From a virus: a stretch of 29,838 bases of DNA. How positions within the stretch are numbered: the first letter of the stretch is position 1; each line of letters begins with the position of its first letter. The DNA lies in the IMG/VR virus record IMGVR_UViG_3300028925_007938, positions 1 to 29,838 of that record; one strand, given 5' to 3'. The position numbers and the translations under genes were made by a program. Shown piece after piece: positions 1 through 6,519 of this stretch. Below the pieces are notes generated by a model. That model saw only the letters and a list, made by a program, of their open reading frames with translations, was not told the DNA's origin and ran no database searches.

Positions 1-1
1 C

Positions 2-535
2 TACGAAAGTAATAGTACTACAAATTTTCAATCAGGGTCTAGCTCTAACACCACATCAACAAGTAACAACAGTAGCAATATTAAGTCTGCTCCTCCTACT
101 GCTTCTGCTCCACCATTAACTAATGGCATTGATACCTGTGCATTTAGTTTAACAGGAGGAGTGCAATCATTTGGTTTTGGTATAAGTGCAGGCAAGACAT
201 ACGTTGAAGAGAACTGCCAGAGAATTAAAAACGCTAGAGAATTAAACACACTAGGCATGAAAGTAAGTGCAGTTGCTTTGCTATGCCAAGATGCTTCTGT
301 CTTTACTAGTATGATGAGTGCTGGAACTCCATGCCCTTTTGATGGTAAGATTGGCAGTGAAGCTAAAATACTTTGGGAGCAGTACCCAGAGTTAAGACCA
401 GATTATATTGCTTTTCAAGAGAGAGAGAAGGCAATCGAACTGAACAATGCTAAAGCTAAAGAAGCAATAGAGATAGCAAAAGCTGAAGCTAAACAAAAGA
501 TATACGACAGGTACATTGAAGAAGCTAAGAAATGA
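2..535 (+). CDS. Hypothetical protein, 5' end outside the window
   Basis: The reading frame is open from base 2 with no stop before 535, so the gene begins upstream of the window. A GTG at 161 is an internal codon rather than a convincing start. The visible part has three sections: a low-complexity Ser/Asn/Thr linker, then a Pro/Ala stretch (about residues 1-45); a compact domain with four cysteines and the motif GTPCPFDGKIG; and a charged Ala/Glu/Lys-rich C-terminal helix (about the last 45 residues) likely to form a coiled coil. I recall similar cysteine-containing domains from marine phage genomes but know no function. The stop overlaps the next start (ATGA at 532-535), so the two genes are translationally coupled. 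The cysteines and secreted neighbour suggest an envelope or virion-surface role, which is inference. Confidence 0.8.
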   Translation, partial: YESNSTTNFQSGSSSNTTSTSNNSSNIKSAPPTASAPPLTNGIDTCAFSLTGGVQSFGFGISAGKTYVEENCQRIKNARELNTLGMKVSAVALLCQDASVFTSMMSAGTPCPFDGKIGSEAKILWEQYPELRPDYIAFQEREKAIELNNAKAKEAIEIAKAEAKQKIYDRYIEEAKK

Positions 536-1791
536 GAACTCTGTTAATAGTAATGTTGTTTATGTCAATAGCACAAGCCGAAACAATAACAACACCTAAC
601 TTGTTAAGCAATAATTTCTTAGATGGCTCTTGGTCTGGGCATACGTCAGGTAATCATGGGTCAAACATTATAGCTGGCAAACACAATAAACCTGTGTCTA
701 GTACTGTTAGTGTTATAGATGATGCAGAACTTTATCAGTTTGAAATGAATCAAGGGTTTACATCTACACAACAAGCAGAGGTTTGGTTCTGGAATAATGC
801 AGAGCAGTCAATGACTATGAGCCAAACAATCGTTGGAGACAGTGGCAGTACTATAACTCAATCATTAGAAATTCCTGGTTCATGTACAAATTACAATGGC
901 TGTGGTTATAAAGACACCGGCACTAACACTATTGTAATTGGTAGTAACAATGAAACCGACTACGATATTGCATCAACATTTAATTTTTCTGTACCAGCAT
1001 CTCCTAATACTCACATGGGAGCTGACCTAAAGAACCCATCGCTTACGCTATCTTTTACACTACCAGATTTTGTAGAGAATTTTGAAGCAGTAAATGAATG
1101 GGAAGAGATTGAGTTTAAAGAAGAAGAGATATGGGCGGAAGAACTATTCCAACAGTTCTACATGGAGGAGGAAGAATTTTTTTTTACATCACCATCTATG
1201 AGTTTTGATACCTTTGAACCACCTGAAGAATATATAATGGAGTATGAAGATGAAGCTGTTGAAGAAATGGATATGGAATTTGAGTATGAAATATTCAATT
1301 ATGAAAGCGAACAACCTCCTGAAGAAACACCGATGATGTATGAAGAAGTGTTTACAGAAGAAATGTTTGAAGACACACCGCCACCAGAAGATATGAAAGA
1401 AGAAGAAGAAAAAGAATTTGAACTAGAAAATTTTTCATCGGAAGAGGCCCCAGAAAAATTGGAACCCGTTACAAATTCTCTTGATATAAAAAATAAAATT
1501 ACAATAGACCACGTTGTTGTTAAGACTAAGATAGATATGTTAAAGTTTGAAGACGCTTTAAAAGTTAGCCTTATCTTAAAAGCTCAACCTATTCTAGTTG
1601 ATATATTGTTCTACCCTTCTATTGACTTATACCCAAATCAGTTGTCCATCTCAGACAATCGTGCTATATATAAAAACGTACAGTTTATTGCTAACGATCC
1701 TTTACTCATATATGAAACTAAACTTAGGGACAATAGGCATGGGCAGTATATAAAAATAAAAGAGTTGGAAGGTATGACATGGATAAATTAA
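532..1791 (+). CDS. Secreted protein with a glutamate-rich middle region
   Basis: This 419-residue protein begins with a textbook signal peptide: MR, a hydrophobic core (LLIVMLFMSI), then AQA before ET, so cleavage after residue 17 is likely. Residues about 18-170 are Ser/Thr/Asn/Gly-rich and look like a beta-rich extracellular domain. It includes a CTNYNGCGY segment with two cysteines. Residues about 178-310 are extremely acidic: roughly one residue in three is Glu, mixed with Phe, Met, Tyr and Pro and almost no basic residues. The C-terminal 100 residues return to ordinary composition, with predicted beta strands. The start overlaps the upstream stop and the end overlaps the next gene by 13 bases. 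Export by the host Sec system is well supported. A role in lysis, cation binding or superinfection exclusion is only a guess. Confidence 0.85.
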   Translation: MRTLLIVMLFMSIAQAETITTPNLLSNNFLDGSWSGHTSGNHGSNIIAGKHNKPVSSTVSVIDDAELYQFEMNQGFTSTQQAEVWFWNNAEQSMTMSQTIVGDSGSTITQSLEIPGSCTNYNGCGYKDTGTNTIVIGSNNETDYDIASTFNFSVPASPNTHMGADLKNPSLTLSFTLPDFVENFEAVNEWEEIEFKEEEIWAEELFQQFYMEEEEFFFTSPSMSFDTFEPPEEYIMEYEDEAVEEMDMEFEYEIFNYESEQPPEETPMMYEEVFTEEMFEDTPPPEDMKEEEEKEFELENFSSEEAPEKLEPVTNSLDIKNKITIDHVVVKTKIDMLKFEDALKVSLILKAQPILVDILFYPSIDLYPNQLSISDNRAIYKNVQFIANDPLLIYETKLRDNRHGQYIKIKELEGMTWIN

Positions 1792-2129
1792 AACAAAATT
1801 TAGGAAGCATTGTAACTCTTATTGCAATGGTTGGCGCTATTGGTGGAGGTTTTGTAAAATATGGTGAGATTGTAACCAAGCTAGAAGTTTTAGAAAAAAA
1901 AGAGTACAGCTTTGAAACTGTAAACTTAACTCCACTAGAAGAAAGATACAATGCACTCGTTGATAAAATTAATGATAACCATGGTACTCTTATAGAAAAA
2001 ATTAACATCAATAAAAATGATGTGCTAACTAATAAATCAAATCAACTTATCTTAAAAGCAGAGAACGAGTTGTTCTCAAGCAGACTTGATGAGATGTATC
2101 TTAAAAACTCTAACCCATTATTACAGTGA
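1779..2129 (+). CDS. Membrane-anchored coiled-coil protein
   Basis: This 116-residue protein has one N-terminal membrane segment (about residues 8-28, GSIVTLIAMVGAIGGGFVKY). A long charged heptad-like region of about 80 residues follows, ending in a short Asn/Pro-containing tail. The single membrane pass plus coiled coil resembles inner-membrane spanin subunits and some holin-like accessory proteins. It has no lipobox and no second transmembrane segment, so neither call is secure. The start lies inside the end of the secreted-protein gene (13-base overlap), a coupling that suggests the products are made together. Given the secreted neighbour, membrane-periplasm bridging during lysis is the most economical inference. 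Confidence 0.75.
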   Translation: MDKLKQNLGSIVTLIAMVGAIGGGFVKYGEIVTKLEVLEKKEYSFETVNLTPLEERYNALVDKINDNHGTLIEKININKNDVLTNKSNQLILKAENELFSSRLDEMYLKNSNPLLQ

Positions 2130-2142
2130 AGGAAAACAAAAC

Positions 2143-2298
2143 ATGATGCAATTACTTAGTAACCTAGAAAAAAAAGCTCAACGTTTAGTCAACAGTGCCT
2201 TTGTAAACTGTTCATGTAACAAAGGCCCTAAAAGATTAAAGACTTCTGTATGGCTCTCTATACTCGTTACAGTGATGGTTCTTGTTTTGGTTCTATAA
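2143..2298 (+). CDS. Small tail-anchored membrane peptide
   Basis: I start this 51-residue peptide at the ATG at 2143, preceded by GAAGGAAAAC. The frame is open further up, but earlier starts lie inside the preceding gene without a better ribosome site. It has an amphipathic charged N-terminal half, a CNCSCNKGPKR-like cysteine/basic hinge near the middle, and a hydrophobic C-terminal end (VWLSILVTVMVLVLVL) that would insert as a tail anchor. The order of positive hinge then hydrophobic tail predicts the N-terminus in the cytoplasm. Its size and place at the end of the envelope cluster fit a holin or antiholin-like factor, but no family was recognised. The last 32 bases overlap the convergent minus-strand resolvase gene. 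Confidence 0.6.
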   Translation: MMQLLSNLEKKAQRLVNSAFVNCSCNKGPKRLKTSVWLSILVTVMVLVLVL

Positions 2299-2623
2299 TT
2301 GGTGGCTTATAATCTTTATGGCTTAACAAAAGCTGTATGAAGTAGTCTATCTTTACAGCAACCAAGCAATCCTCTCTATCTTCTTTGAGTATCAGTGCGT
2401 CTGCTCTGCCTATCCATTTGTGTAAAGTTTTAAATCCTGAACCAGTCTTCCTTGCTTTGACTTCAAGTATGCAGTTAGGATTAACAACGGCTATATCGTG
2501 TGGAAAATCTTTTAATGCTCCCGACAAGGGCTGTCGTTTTGCCGACAACCCTTTGTCATTTAGATAATGAACTAAATTATTTTCAGTTCTATATCCTTTT
2601 TGCTTGCTTGCTCTCCCTCCCAT
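2267..2623 (-). CDS. Hjc-like Holliday junction resolvase (PD-(D/E)XK nuclease)
   Basis: This 118-residue protein has the archaeal-Hjc/VRR-like layout: KGYRTENNLVHYL with Glu14, then a PHDIAV strand with Asp43, then the ILEVKAR strand with Glu54 and Lys56. This reproduces the E...D...ExK metal-binding set. It is followed by a helix (TLHKWIGRADALIL) typical of these nucleases. Enzymes of this fold cut four-way DNA junctions; in a phage they debranch recombination and replication intermediates before packaging. It is the last gene of the minus-strand early operon, joined to the LexA-like gene by a TAATG overlap. The operon also holds an exonuclease and SSB, consistent with a recombination module. 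The fold assignment is fairly secure. Substrate could also be other branched or damaged DNA. Confidence 0.8.
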   Translation of the reverse strand: MGGRASKQKGYRTENNLVHYLNDKGLSAKRQPLSGALKDFPHDIAVVNPNCILEVKARKTGSGFKTLHKWIGRADALILKEDREDCLVAVKIDYFIQLLLSHKDYKPPIIEPKQEPSL

Positions 2624-2850
2624 TAATCAACCCATCTTTTATCTATAACAGGACGCAACTGTCTGCTGTCTTGTGGTCGCCCTGTCTTTTCCATTAAACC
2701 TTTTCTGATCAGTTCTTTGACAACAACGTATGTGCCAGATACGGAACTAATATTACATTCTTTTCTTATCTCGTCATACGTTGGGCTTAGTCTTTCTTTC
2801 CTTACATACTCTACTATGTATTGATAGACTTTAAGCTGTTGCTTTGTCAT
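2623..2850 (-). CDS. LexA-type winged-helix DNA-binding protein
   Basis: This 75-residue protein starts MTKQQLKVYQYIVEYV and continues ERLSPTYDEIRKECNISSVSGTYVVVKELIRKGLMEK. That is the order of the LexA N-terminal winged helix: helix 1, the SPTYDEI turn, the recognition helix with S-x-S-G, then the wing start. An ATG at 2874 would add eight residues directly after the SSB stop. I prefer 2850 because AAAGG lies six bases before it and the residues then align with LexA's N-terminus. No Ser-Lys protease domain follows, so it cannot self-cleave like LexA. It probably regulates phage genes by occupying an operator, or competes for host SOS operators. Both roles are inference from the domain. Confidence 0.75.
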   Translation of the reverse strand: MTKQQLKVYQYIVEYVRKERLSPTYDEIRKECNISSVSGTYVVVKELIRKGLMEKTGRPQDSRQLRPVIDKRWVD

Positions 2851-2874
2851 GTTGAACCTTTCATCTGCTCTCAT

Positions 2875-3273
2875 TTAAAATGGTATTCCTTCAAAGTCGG
2901 AAGAAACTCCTTCTACTTTATTTGCTGGCTGTTCGAAGGTAGCACTGTCTCCTCGGCTATCTAGTAGCTCTATCTTACTATCGAATCTATCAAGATGAAC
3001 CTCTGCTTGCTTAACATTAACGCCATCTTTTTCCCAGTTTTTGTAAGTCAACCTTCCTTGCAGTAAAACTTTGCTACCTTTTTTCGTGTAAGATTCTAAT
3101 ACTTCTGCAAGCTTCTCGTCCCACACTACAACCTTGTGCCACTCCGTTATCTTTTCGCCTTTCATTTTCTTATGAGTAGCTATAGATAACAATGCATACT
3201 TACCACCTTTGACTGTTTCTTTTATGTCTGGGTCTGCTCCAAGATTTCCTATTAAAGTTATTTGATTATACAT
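2875..3273 (-). CDS. ssb: Single-stranded DNA-binding protein
   Basis: This 132-residue protein has the bacterial SSB OB-fold signature: MYNQITLIGNLGADPDI, then LSIATH, EWHKVVVWDEKLAEVL and KGSKVLLQGRLTY. It ends in DFEGIPF, the acidic tip that recruits SSB partners. It would coat single strands during replication and exonuclease-driven recombination. GAGGAAG stands just before the start. The gene is shorter than cellular SSBs (about 160-180 residues) because the Gly/Gln-rich linker is nearly absent. The LexA-like gene follows immediately. Identity is secure. Confidence 0.95.
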   Translation of the reverse strand: MYNQITLIGNLGADPDIKETVKGGKYALLSIATHKKMKGEKITEWHKVVVWDEKLAEVLESYTKKGSKVLLQGRLTYKNWEKDGVNVKQAEVHLDRFDSKIELLDSRGDSATFEQPANKVEGVSSDFEGIPF

Positions 3274-3318
3274 ATTTTCTTCCTCATTTGTTATTGTTGT
3301 TGTATTATGATTTAAATT

Positions 3319-3717
3319 TTATTTGTTGTCTACTTTATTCATATCTTTACACAACCTTTCTAACCAACTTCTGTGATGGTTAGCTTGGTTATCCATTCGA
3401 TCAACGAACTCTATAGGCAACGGCAGTCTAGGATATCTAAACTCCCTTATCAACTTGTCCGTACATTCTTCTAAGAAGACTAACGGATAAGTTTCTAAGA
3501 TTTTAAAGTACTGCACTAATCCTAATTCATTAGGAGCTTGTGTGCCAAAGGTACTTGCTATTGTTTCTATTGCAATAGCAACATCTTTACTTGTTGCTAA
3601 TTTTAATTTTGATTTTAGCTTTGGTATTATCTCTTTGATTTGATTGTCAATCTCATTTGTGTTTGAGTAGTTTGGTAGGTAAGACTGAAACCTTATCTCG
3701 TATACTCGCAACATCAT
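3319..3717 (-). CDS. Lambda-P-like helicase-loader candidate
   Basis: The C-terminal two thirds carry a pattern found in many phage replication-accessory proteins: a run such as AIETIASTFG, then LVQYFKILETYPLVFLEEC, then KLIREFRYPRLPLPIEFVDRM. There a helical bundle presents basic and proline residues before a short helix. Such proteins usually accompany an O/DnaT-type initiator and deliver the host replicative helicase. I place the start at the paired ATG codons at 3717/3714, overlapping the upstream gene by about 65 bases. The frame is open further, to an ATG at 3891, which would overlap the neighbour by 239 bases and give a 190-residue protein. Neither start has a strong ribosome site. The family call is by pattern and position only; an unrelated replication protein is possible. 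Confidence 0.6.
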   Translation of the reverse strand: MMLRVYEIRFQSYLPNYSNTNEIDNQIKEIIPKLKSKLKLATSKDVAIAIETIASTFGTQAPNELGLVQYFKILETYPLVFLEECTDKLIREFRYPRLPLPIEFVDRMDNQANHHRSWLERLCKDMNKVDNK

Positions 3718-4168
3718 AGATTCTGTTACGTCTTGCTTGAACAACTTCGGGATCAGTCTGATTACTTTTTCTTTGTAGTCTTGACTGCTTGAAACTGACT
3801 GCGTTTCTAAGCCATTTCCTAAAGAGTGCGTCCCAATCTGCTGAGAGTTTAGCCTCGCTAATGTAGTAGTCTTTGAATTGTTTGTGTTCATCGTTTATAT
3901 TTACCTCATTGAATAATATTATTAACTCTTCTAAAACATTTTCATCTGGATAGTACTGGTGTACTGTAGTCTTATCCTCTGATAAAATTATTTTTACGGC
4001 AAGGGCCTCACACCAATTAACAAAGTTTAATGCGTTTGGTGTACACTCTTCTCTCTCCCATTTGCCCACGTTCTTTTCGTTGACACCTATAAGAGTAGAC
4101 GTTTCTTCCGCTGATATCCTAAGATACTGCCGTCTCTTTTTTAGTCTAGCAATGATATCGCTATACAT
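3653..4168 (-). CDS. Replication initiator-like protein: XRE helix-turn-helix plus DnaT-like C-terminal motif
   Basis: Residues 4-58 form a Cro/CI-type helix-turn-helix (IIARLKKRRQYLRISAEETS, then TLIGVNEKNVGKWEREE). After a linker, residues 99-123 read FKDYYISEAKLSADWDALFR, then KWLRNA. This matches the F..YY....WDA.WR.W.RNA motif at the end of phage replication proteins and DnaT-like primosome proteins, which contacts the helicase machinery. The combination suggests a protein that binds an origin or operator and recruits replication factors. The start at 4168 overlaps the upstream gene by eight bases, with AAGGAC in front. Codons about 68-76 contain one copy of a 25-base repeat also found at 7212-7236, a possible origin-linked site. 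A pure repressor is less likely given the C-terminal motif. Confidence 0.7.
   Translation of the reverse strand: MYSDIIARLKKRRQYLRISAEETSTLIGVNEKNVGKWEREECTPNALNFVNWCEALAVKIILSEDKTTVHQYYPDENVLEELIILFNEVNINDEHKQFKDYYISEAKLSADWDALFRKWLRNAVSFKQSRLQRKSNQTDPEVVQARRNRIYDVASIRDKVSVLPTKLLKHK
3942..3966. repeat. 25-base exact repeat, copy inside the replication gene
   Basis: This segment is identical over 25 bases and in the same orientation to 7212-7236. It contains the small dyad AGTAC-TGGT-GTACT. It lies in the coding sequence of the HTH/DnaT-like gene. Confidence 0.9.
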
Positions 4169-4400
4169 TTTTTGCTTGTCCTTTCTCTAGCATTTTGATT
4201 CCGTTTAAGATATCAGAAGATACAGTTTGTAAATGGTTGTATAATATAGGTTCTTTGTATTTTATTAACTTTACATCTATCCGATGCAGTGACCAAATCT
4301 CAAGAACTTCTTCTTCAGTCACTGCATTTAAAAGATTAGTTTTAATTTCTTCATATCTTTTTTCATGCAATTCATCAAATGATTTTATATCATAGTCCAT
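4161..4400 (-). CDS. Hypothetical protein in the replication operon
   Basis: This 79-residue, mostly helical protein was not recognised. The sequence MDYDIKSFDELHEKRYEEIK is followed by a charged stretch with a TEEEVLEIWSLHR segment and a helical C-terminus (SSDILNGIKMLEKG). It has no cysteines, membrane segment or metal motif. The start follows the upstream stop in a TAATG overlap at 4400, and the end overlaps the replication-initiator gene by eight bases. It is therefore translated as part of the same tightly packed early message. A small accessory or regulatory factor is the only inference available. Confidence 0.75.
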   Translation of the reverse strand: MDYDIKSFDELHEKRYEEIKTNLLNAVTEEEVLEIWSLHRIDVKLIKYKEPILYNHLQTVSSDILNGIKMLEKGQAKNV

Positions 4401-4855
4401 TATTTTACCTCTGGTGCTGATTTAATTAATTCACTTACTTCTACTTTAGCTTCATTTTTTTTATGGTCTTCTTTAAATTCATCTGCTTCTACGTCACTGT
4501 AAATGTACGCATGAGCATCTAGTATTTTTAGAATACATCTGTCGACTGCTCTCTTTTCTGCCATAGCATAAGGAAACTTATTGCTAGAATTACTTGTGCT
4601 AGCTTCTCCGAAAGATTCTATATGTCTATCGTTTTTGTAGGCATGACATTTTATTAGGACATCAGGTGCAAAAGATAAGCAATCTAAGTTCCAAGTAATA
4701 TTTTCTTGCATGGCTACTCTTTCTAAAGCGTTATGTTTTATAATCCATAATTGTTTCTTGCCAACTTTTAGTTGCCAGAAATCTTCTGCTGTTAATTTAT
4801 AATTTTCTTTAAATTTTTTCACTAGTTCTTCTGAGTATGGTGTTGTGTTAGTCAT
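4400..4855 (-). CDS. Probable recombination protein, Rad52-like annealing candidate
   Basis: I use the ATG at 4855, which has AAGGAG in front and forms a TAATG overlap with the exonuclease stop; a longer frame reaches 4912 inside the exonuclease gene. The 151-residue product has a beta-rich centre and the segment GEASTSNSS-NKFPYAMAEKRAVDRCILKIL. This is an 'A-E-K-R-A-x-D-R' helix after a Gly-rich turn, as seen in Rad52/ERF-like phage annealing proteins. An acidic tail follows (SDVEADEFKEDHKK). Phage annealing proteins typically sit beside their 5'-3' exonuclease partner, as here. Together they would resect and anneal DNA ends. The pairing supports the call; the sequence evidence alone is moderate. 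Confidence 0.55.
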   Translation of the reverse strand: MTNTTPYSEELVKKFKENYKLTAEDFWQLKVGKKQLWIIKHNALERVAMQENITWNLDCLSFAPDVLIKCHAYKNDRHIESFGEASTSNSSNKFPYAMAEKRAVDRCILKILDAHAYIYSDVEADEFKEDHKKNEAKVEVSELIKSAPEVK

Positions 4856-5436
4856 TAGTTTTTCTCCTTGTTTATTATTGCTGGTTGTGTGTCTGTTATA
4901 ACGTAAGCCCAAAAAGCTTTCTCGTATTCTAACAGACGATTGGTAAACTCTTCGTCTTTATAAATTAATTTGAACTCATGCCTGTCGTTTCCAAAGATAA
5001 CTGATAAGAATATTGAATCTACATTTGCCACATACATATAGTGTTGCATTTGTGCCATGTAAGTTTCTATAACTTGGGGCATTTTTTTCCAAGACGCTGT
5101 GTGTTTGTACTCTACTAAACAATCTAATCCTGGTATGTACCCATCATAGTGTGCGTAACAAATTCCACCTTTAGGTGTAAGTTGCACCGGGTGTTCCTCT
5201 CTTAACTGCCCCTCACTATATGGTTCCCAAGCACCTACATTTAATTTTGTTTGTAAAAATTTTTCATTGACAGACTCTGTTGCTATTCCGACTTGAACGT
5301 TTACTTTACTGCTAAAGTCATATGGTTCTTGTCGTTTAGTTTTTAACAACCATAAGTTATACCAATCTCTTTTCATTAAGGCATAGGTATCACTGCCACC
5401 TATACCTCTCTCTCTATTTATAGTTACGTCAATCAT
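4855..5436 (-). CDS. YqaJ-family recombination exonuclease
   Basis: The 193-residue protein begins at ATG 5436; a TTG six bases upstream gives two extra residues but sits closer to the GGGAAG ribosome site than is usual. It carries the lambda-exonuclease/YqaJ fold markers in order: RERGIGGSD near the N-terminus, a VGIATE segment with Glu54, YAHYDGYI with Asp98, and CLVEYKHT with Glu109 and Lys111. A helix with Q-x-QHYM completes the active site. These residues bind the metal and cut DNA strands 5' to 3'. The product would supply 3' overhangs for the adjacent annealing candidate and SSB. The length is near the lower end for the family. Identity is well supported. Confidence 0.88.
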   Translation of the reverse strand: MIDVTINRERGIGGSDTYALMKRDWYNLWLLKTKRQEPYDFSSKVNVQVGIATESVNEKFLQTKLNVGAWEPYSEGQLREEHPVQLTPKGGICYAHYDGYIPGLDCLVEYKHTASWKKMPQVIETYMAQMQHYMYVANVDSIFLSVIFGNDRHEFKLIYKDEEFTNRLLEYEKAFWAYVITDTQPAIINKEKN

Positions 5437-5438
5437 AA

Positions 5439-5840
5439 TCAATCTTCCCTTTCTTTAACTATATGTTTTAAAACATTTACAAAGCCACAGTATTCTTCTT
5501 CAAGGTTTTCGTTATAACACAGATGCCAGGCGGATTTTATTAGCTTGATTGAAAACATAATTTGCCCTTCTTCTATGTAATCTTTGTCTTCAATTTCTCT
5601 GTATGTATTGTATTGCCCAGATTTTAACTCGTTGGCTATGTCTGCAATCTTGGCAAAAGTATCACCAATTTCTGCAGCTAAACCTTCCCATTCTTGGAAT
5701 TCCAAAGAAGGACTTTTAAGTAACACTTCACACTCTACTGCGGAAGTTTCAATATCAGTTAGCTTTTCCATTAGATAACCTTTGTGTTTATTTGTATCTG
5801 GGTGTATTGCTTGACTCTTAAAGCTTATATTTTTTTCCAT
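5439..5840 (-). CDS. Hypothetical early protein, helical
   Basis: This 133-residue acidic protein was not recognised. It reads as mostly alpha-helical: KLTDIETSAVECEVLLKS, then an FQEWEGLAAEIGDTFAKIAD helix, a YNTYREIEDKDYIEEGQ loop, and a C-terminal helix with Cys-Gly and KHIVKERED. No catalytic motif stands out. The start is joined to the upstream stop by a TAATG overlap at 5840, and it ends three bases before the exonuclease start. The tight spacing places it in the recombination operon. A partner or modulator of the exonuclease is conceivable but unsupported. Confidence 0.7.
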   Translation of the reverse strand: MEKNISFKSQAIHPDTNKHKGYLMEKLTDIETSAVECEVLLKSPSLEFQEWEGLAAEIGDTFAKIADIANELKSGQYNTYREIEDKDYIEEGQIMFSIKLIKSAWHLCYNENLEEEYCGFVNVLKHIVKERED

Positions 5841-6136
5841 TATTTTATCTCCATATTTTCATACATTAATTTTTGAGTTTTTATTCCTATATCTTTATGG
5901 CTATAAAGTCCCCACATATAGTGATACATTTCAGTCATGCTTAAGCCACCATAAATTTCTTTGTAAGCTTGTAAATCTTCAGGTATTCTTATATGCAAAT
6001 GCCCTTCCTGGTCATACCATCTTAAAAGATATGGTCTTATTAAATCATTTTCTTTATACACTATCCAATATCCATAGTGAGTGCGACGATTTAAACTGTG
6101 TAATAAACGTTTTATTTTTCCTGATATTTTACTCAT
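5840..6136 (-). CDS. Hypothetical early protein
   Basis: I start this at ATG 6136 because AAAAGGAG lies about seven bases before it and the ATGA overlap with the upstream stop is typical of this operon; an open extension reaches 6193. The 98-residue product is basic at its N-terminus (SKISGKIKRLLHSLNRR) and rich in Tyr, Trp and His through the middle (HYGYWIVYKENDLIRPYLLR, then WYDQEGHLHIR). The pattern suggests a small beta-rich fold followed by helices. No family was recognised and no catalytic set was seen. It could be a small DNA- or protein-binding factor. Confidence 0.7.
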   Translation of the reverse strand: MSKISGKIKRLLHSLNRRTHYGYWIVYKENDLIRPYLLRWYDQEGHLHIRIPEDLQAYKEIYGGLSMTEMYHYMWGLYSHKDIGIKTQKLMYENMEIK

Positions 6137-6318
6137 AGTATTCTCCTTTTCTCTTCTATTAATCTTAAGATTGCTTGGCCACATTCGTACCAACCATGCG
6201 ACGCATCGTCTGCTTTTCTTTGACCCGTTTCAAAATCTGAAAAACGTGTCTCTTCATAGTCTTCGATAACTTGATTACAAAATATTTCTACTTGTAATAA
6301 TATTTTTGGTGCTATCAT
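6133..6318 (-). CDS. Small hypothetical protein, downstream paralog of a tandem pair
   Basis: This 61-residue protein is related to the product of the gene just upstream. Both share V/I-EIFC, a following I-x-DYE, then G-F/W-YEC and a C-terminal IL-x-LI-E-x-R-x-x-L. The similarity extends to the DNA, for example ACAAAATATTTCTA in both. The start overlaps the upstream stop and the end overlaps the next start (ATGA at 6133-6136). It has two conserved cysteines spaced about 30 residues apart, no membrane segment and a helical character. No family was recognised. The pair is a tandem duplication that has diverged, mainly in the loop between DYE and YEC, which is six residues longer here. Confidence 0.7.
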   Translation of the reverse strand: MIAPKILLQVEIFCNQVIEDYEETRFSDFETGQRKADDASHGWYECGQAILRLIEEKRRIL

Positions 6319-6518
6319 AGTACACTCCTATTCTCTTTTATTAATTCTAAAATTGTTTTGCTACATTCGTAGAAACCATCTATGTATTCATCAATGTCAT
6401 CGATGTCTAATGCTTCATAGTCTGCGATAGCTTTACTACAAAATATTTCTATTTGATTTGTTTTATCTTTCTTGATTAGTGCTACTAATAATGCTCTATT
6501 GTTATAAGTATAAGCCAT
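6315..6518 (-). CDS. Small hypothetical protein, upstream paralog of a tandem pair
   Basis: This 67-residue product is the partner of the neighbouring 61-residue protein. Conserved elements are IEIFCSKAIADYE near the middle, GFYECSKTILELIKEN near the end, and the same cysteine pair. Its N-terminal 20 residues (MAYTYNNRALLVALIKKDKT) are unrelated to the paralog and may be a separate short strand and helix. AAGGGA precedes the start. The stop overlaps the start of the paralog by four bases, so the two are probably made in similar amounts and could form a heterodimer. Function is unknown. Confidence 0.7.
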   Translation of the reverse strand: MAYTYNNRALLVALIKKDKTNQIEIFCSKAIADYEALDIDDIDEYIDGFYECSKTILELIKENRSVL

Positions 6519-6519
6519 T

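Noticed and set aside
3653-3891. Programmed frameshift joining the initiator and loader candidate
   Set aside because: The second frame is +1 relative to the first and no typical slippery sequence or stop-codon shift site was seen; separate translation is simpler.
4858-4912. N-terminal extension of the annealing-protein candidate
   Set aside because: It lies within the exonuclease gene and lacks a ribosome site, whereas the ATG at 4855 has AAGGAG and a TAATG overlap.
6218-6234. Similarity of CTTTGACCCGT to the hairpin at 9195-9216
   Set aside because: A 12-base shared string is expected by chance several times in a window of this size.
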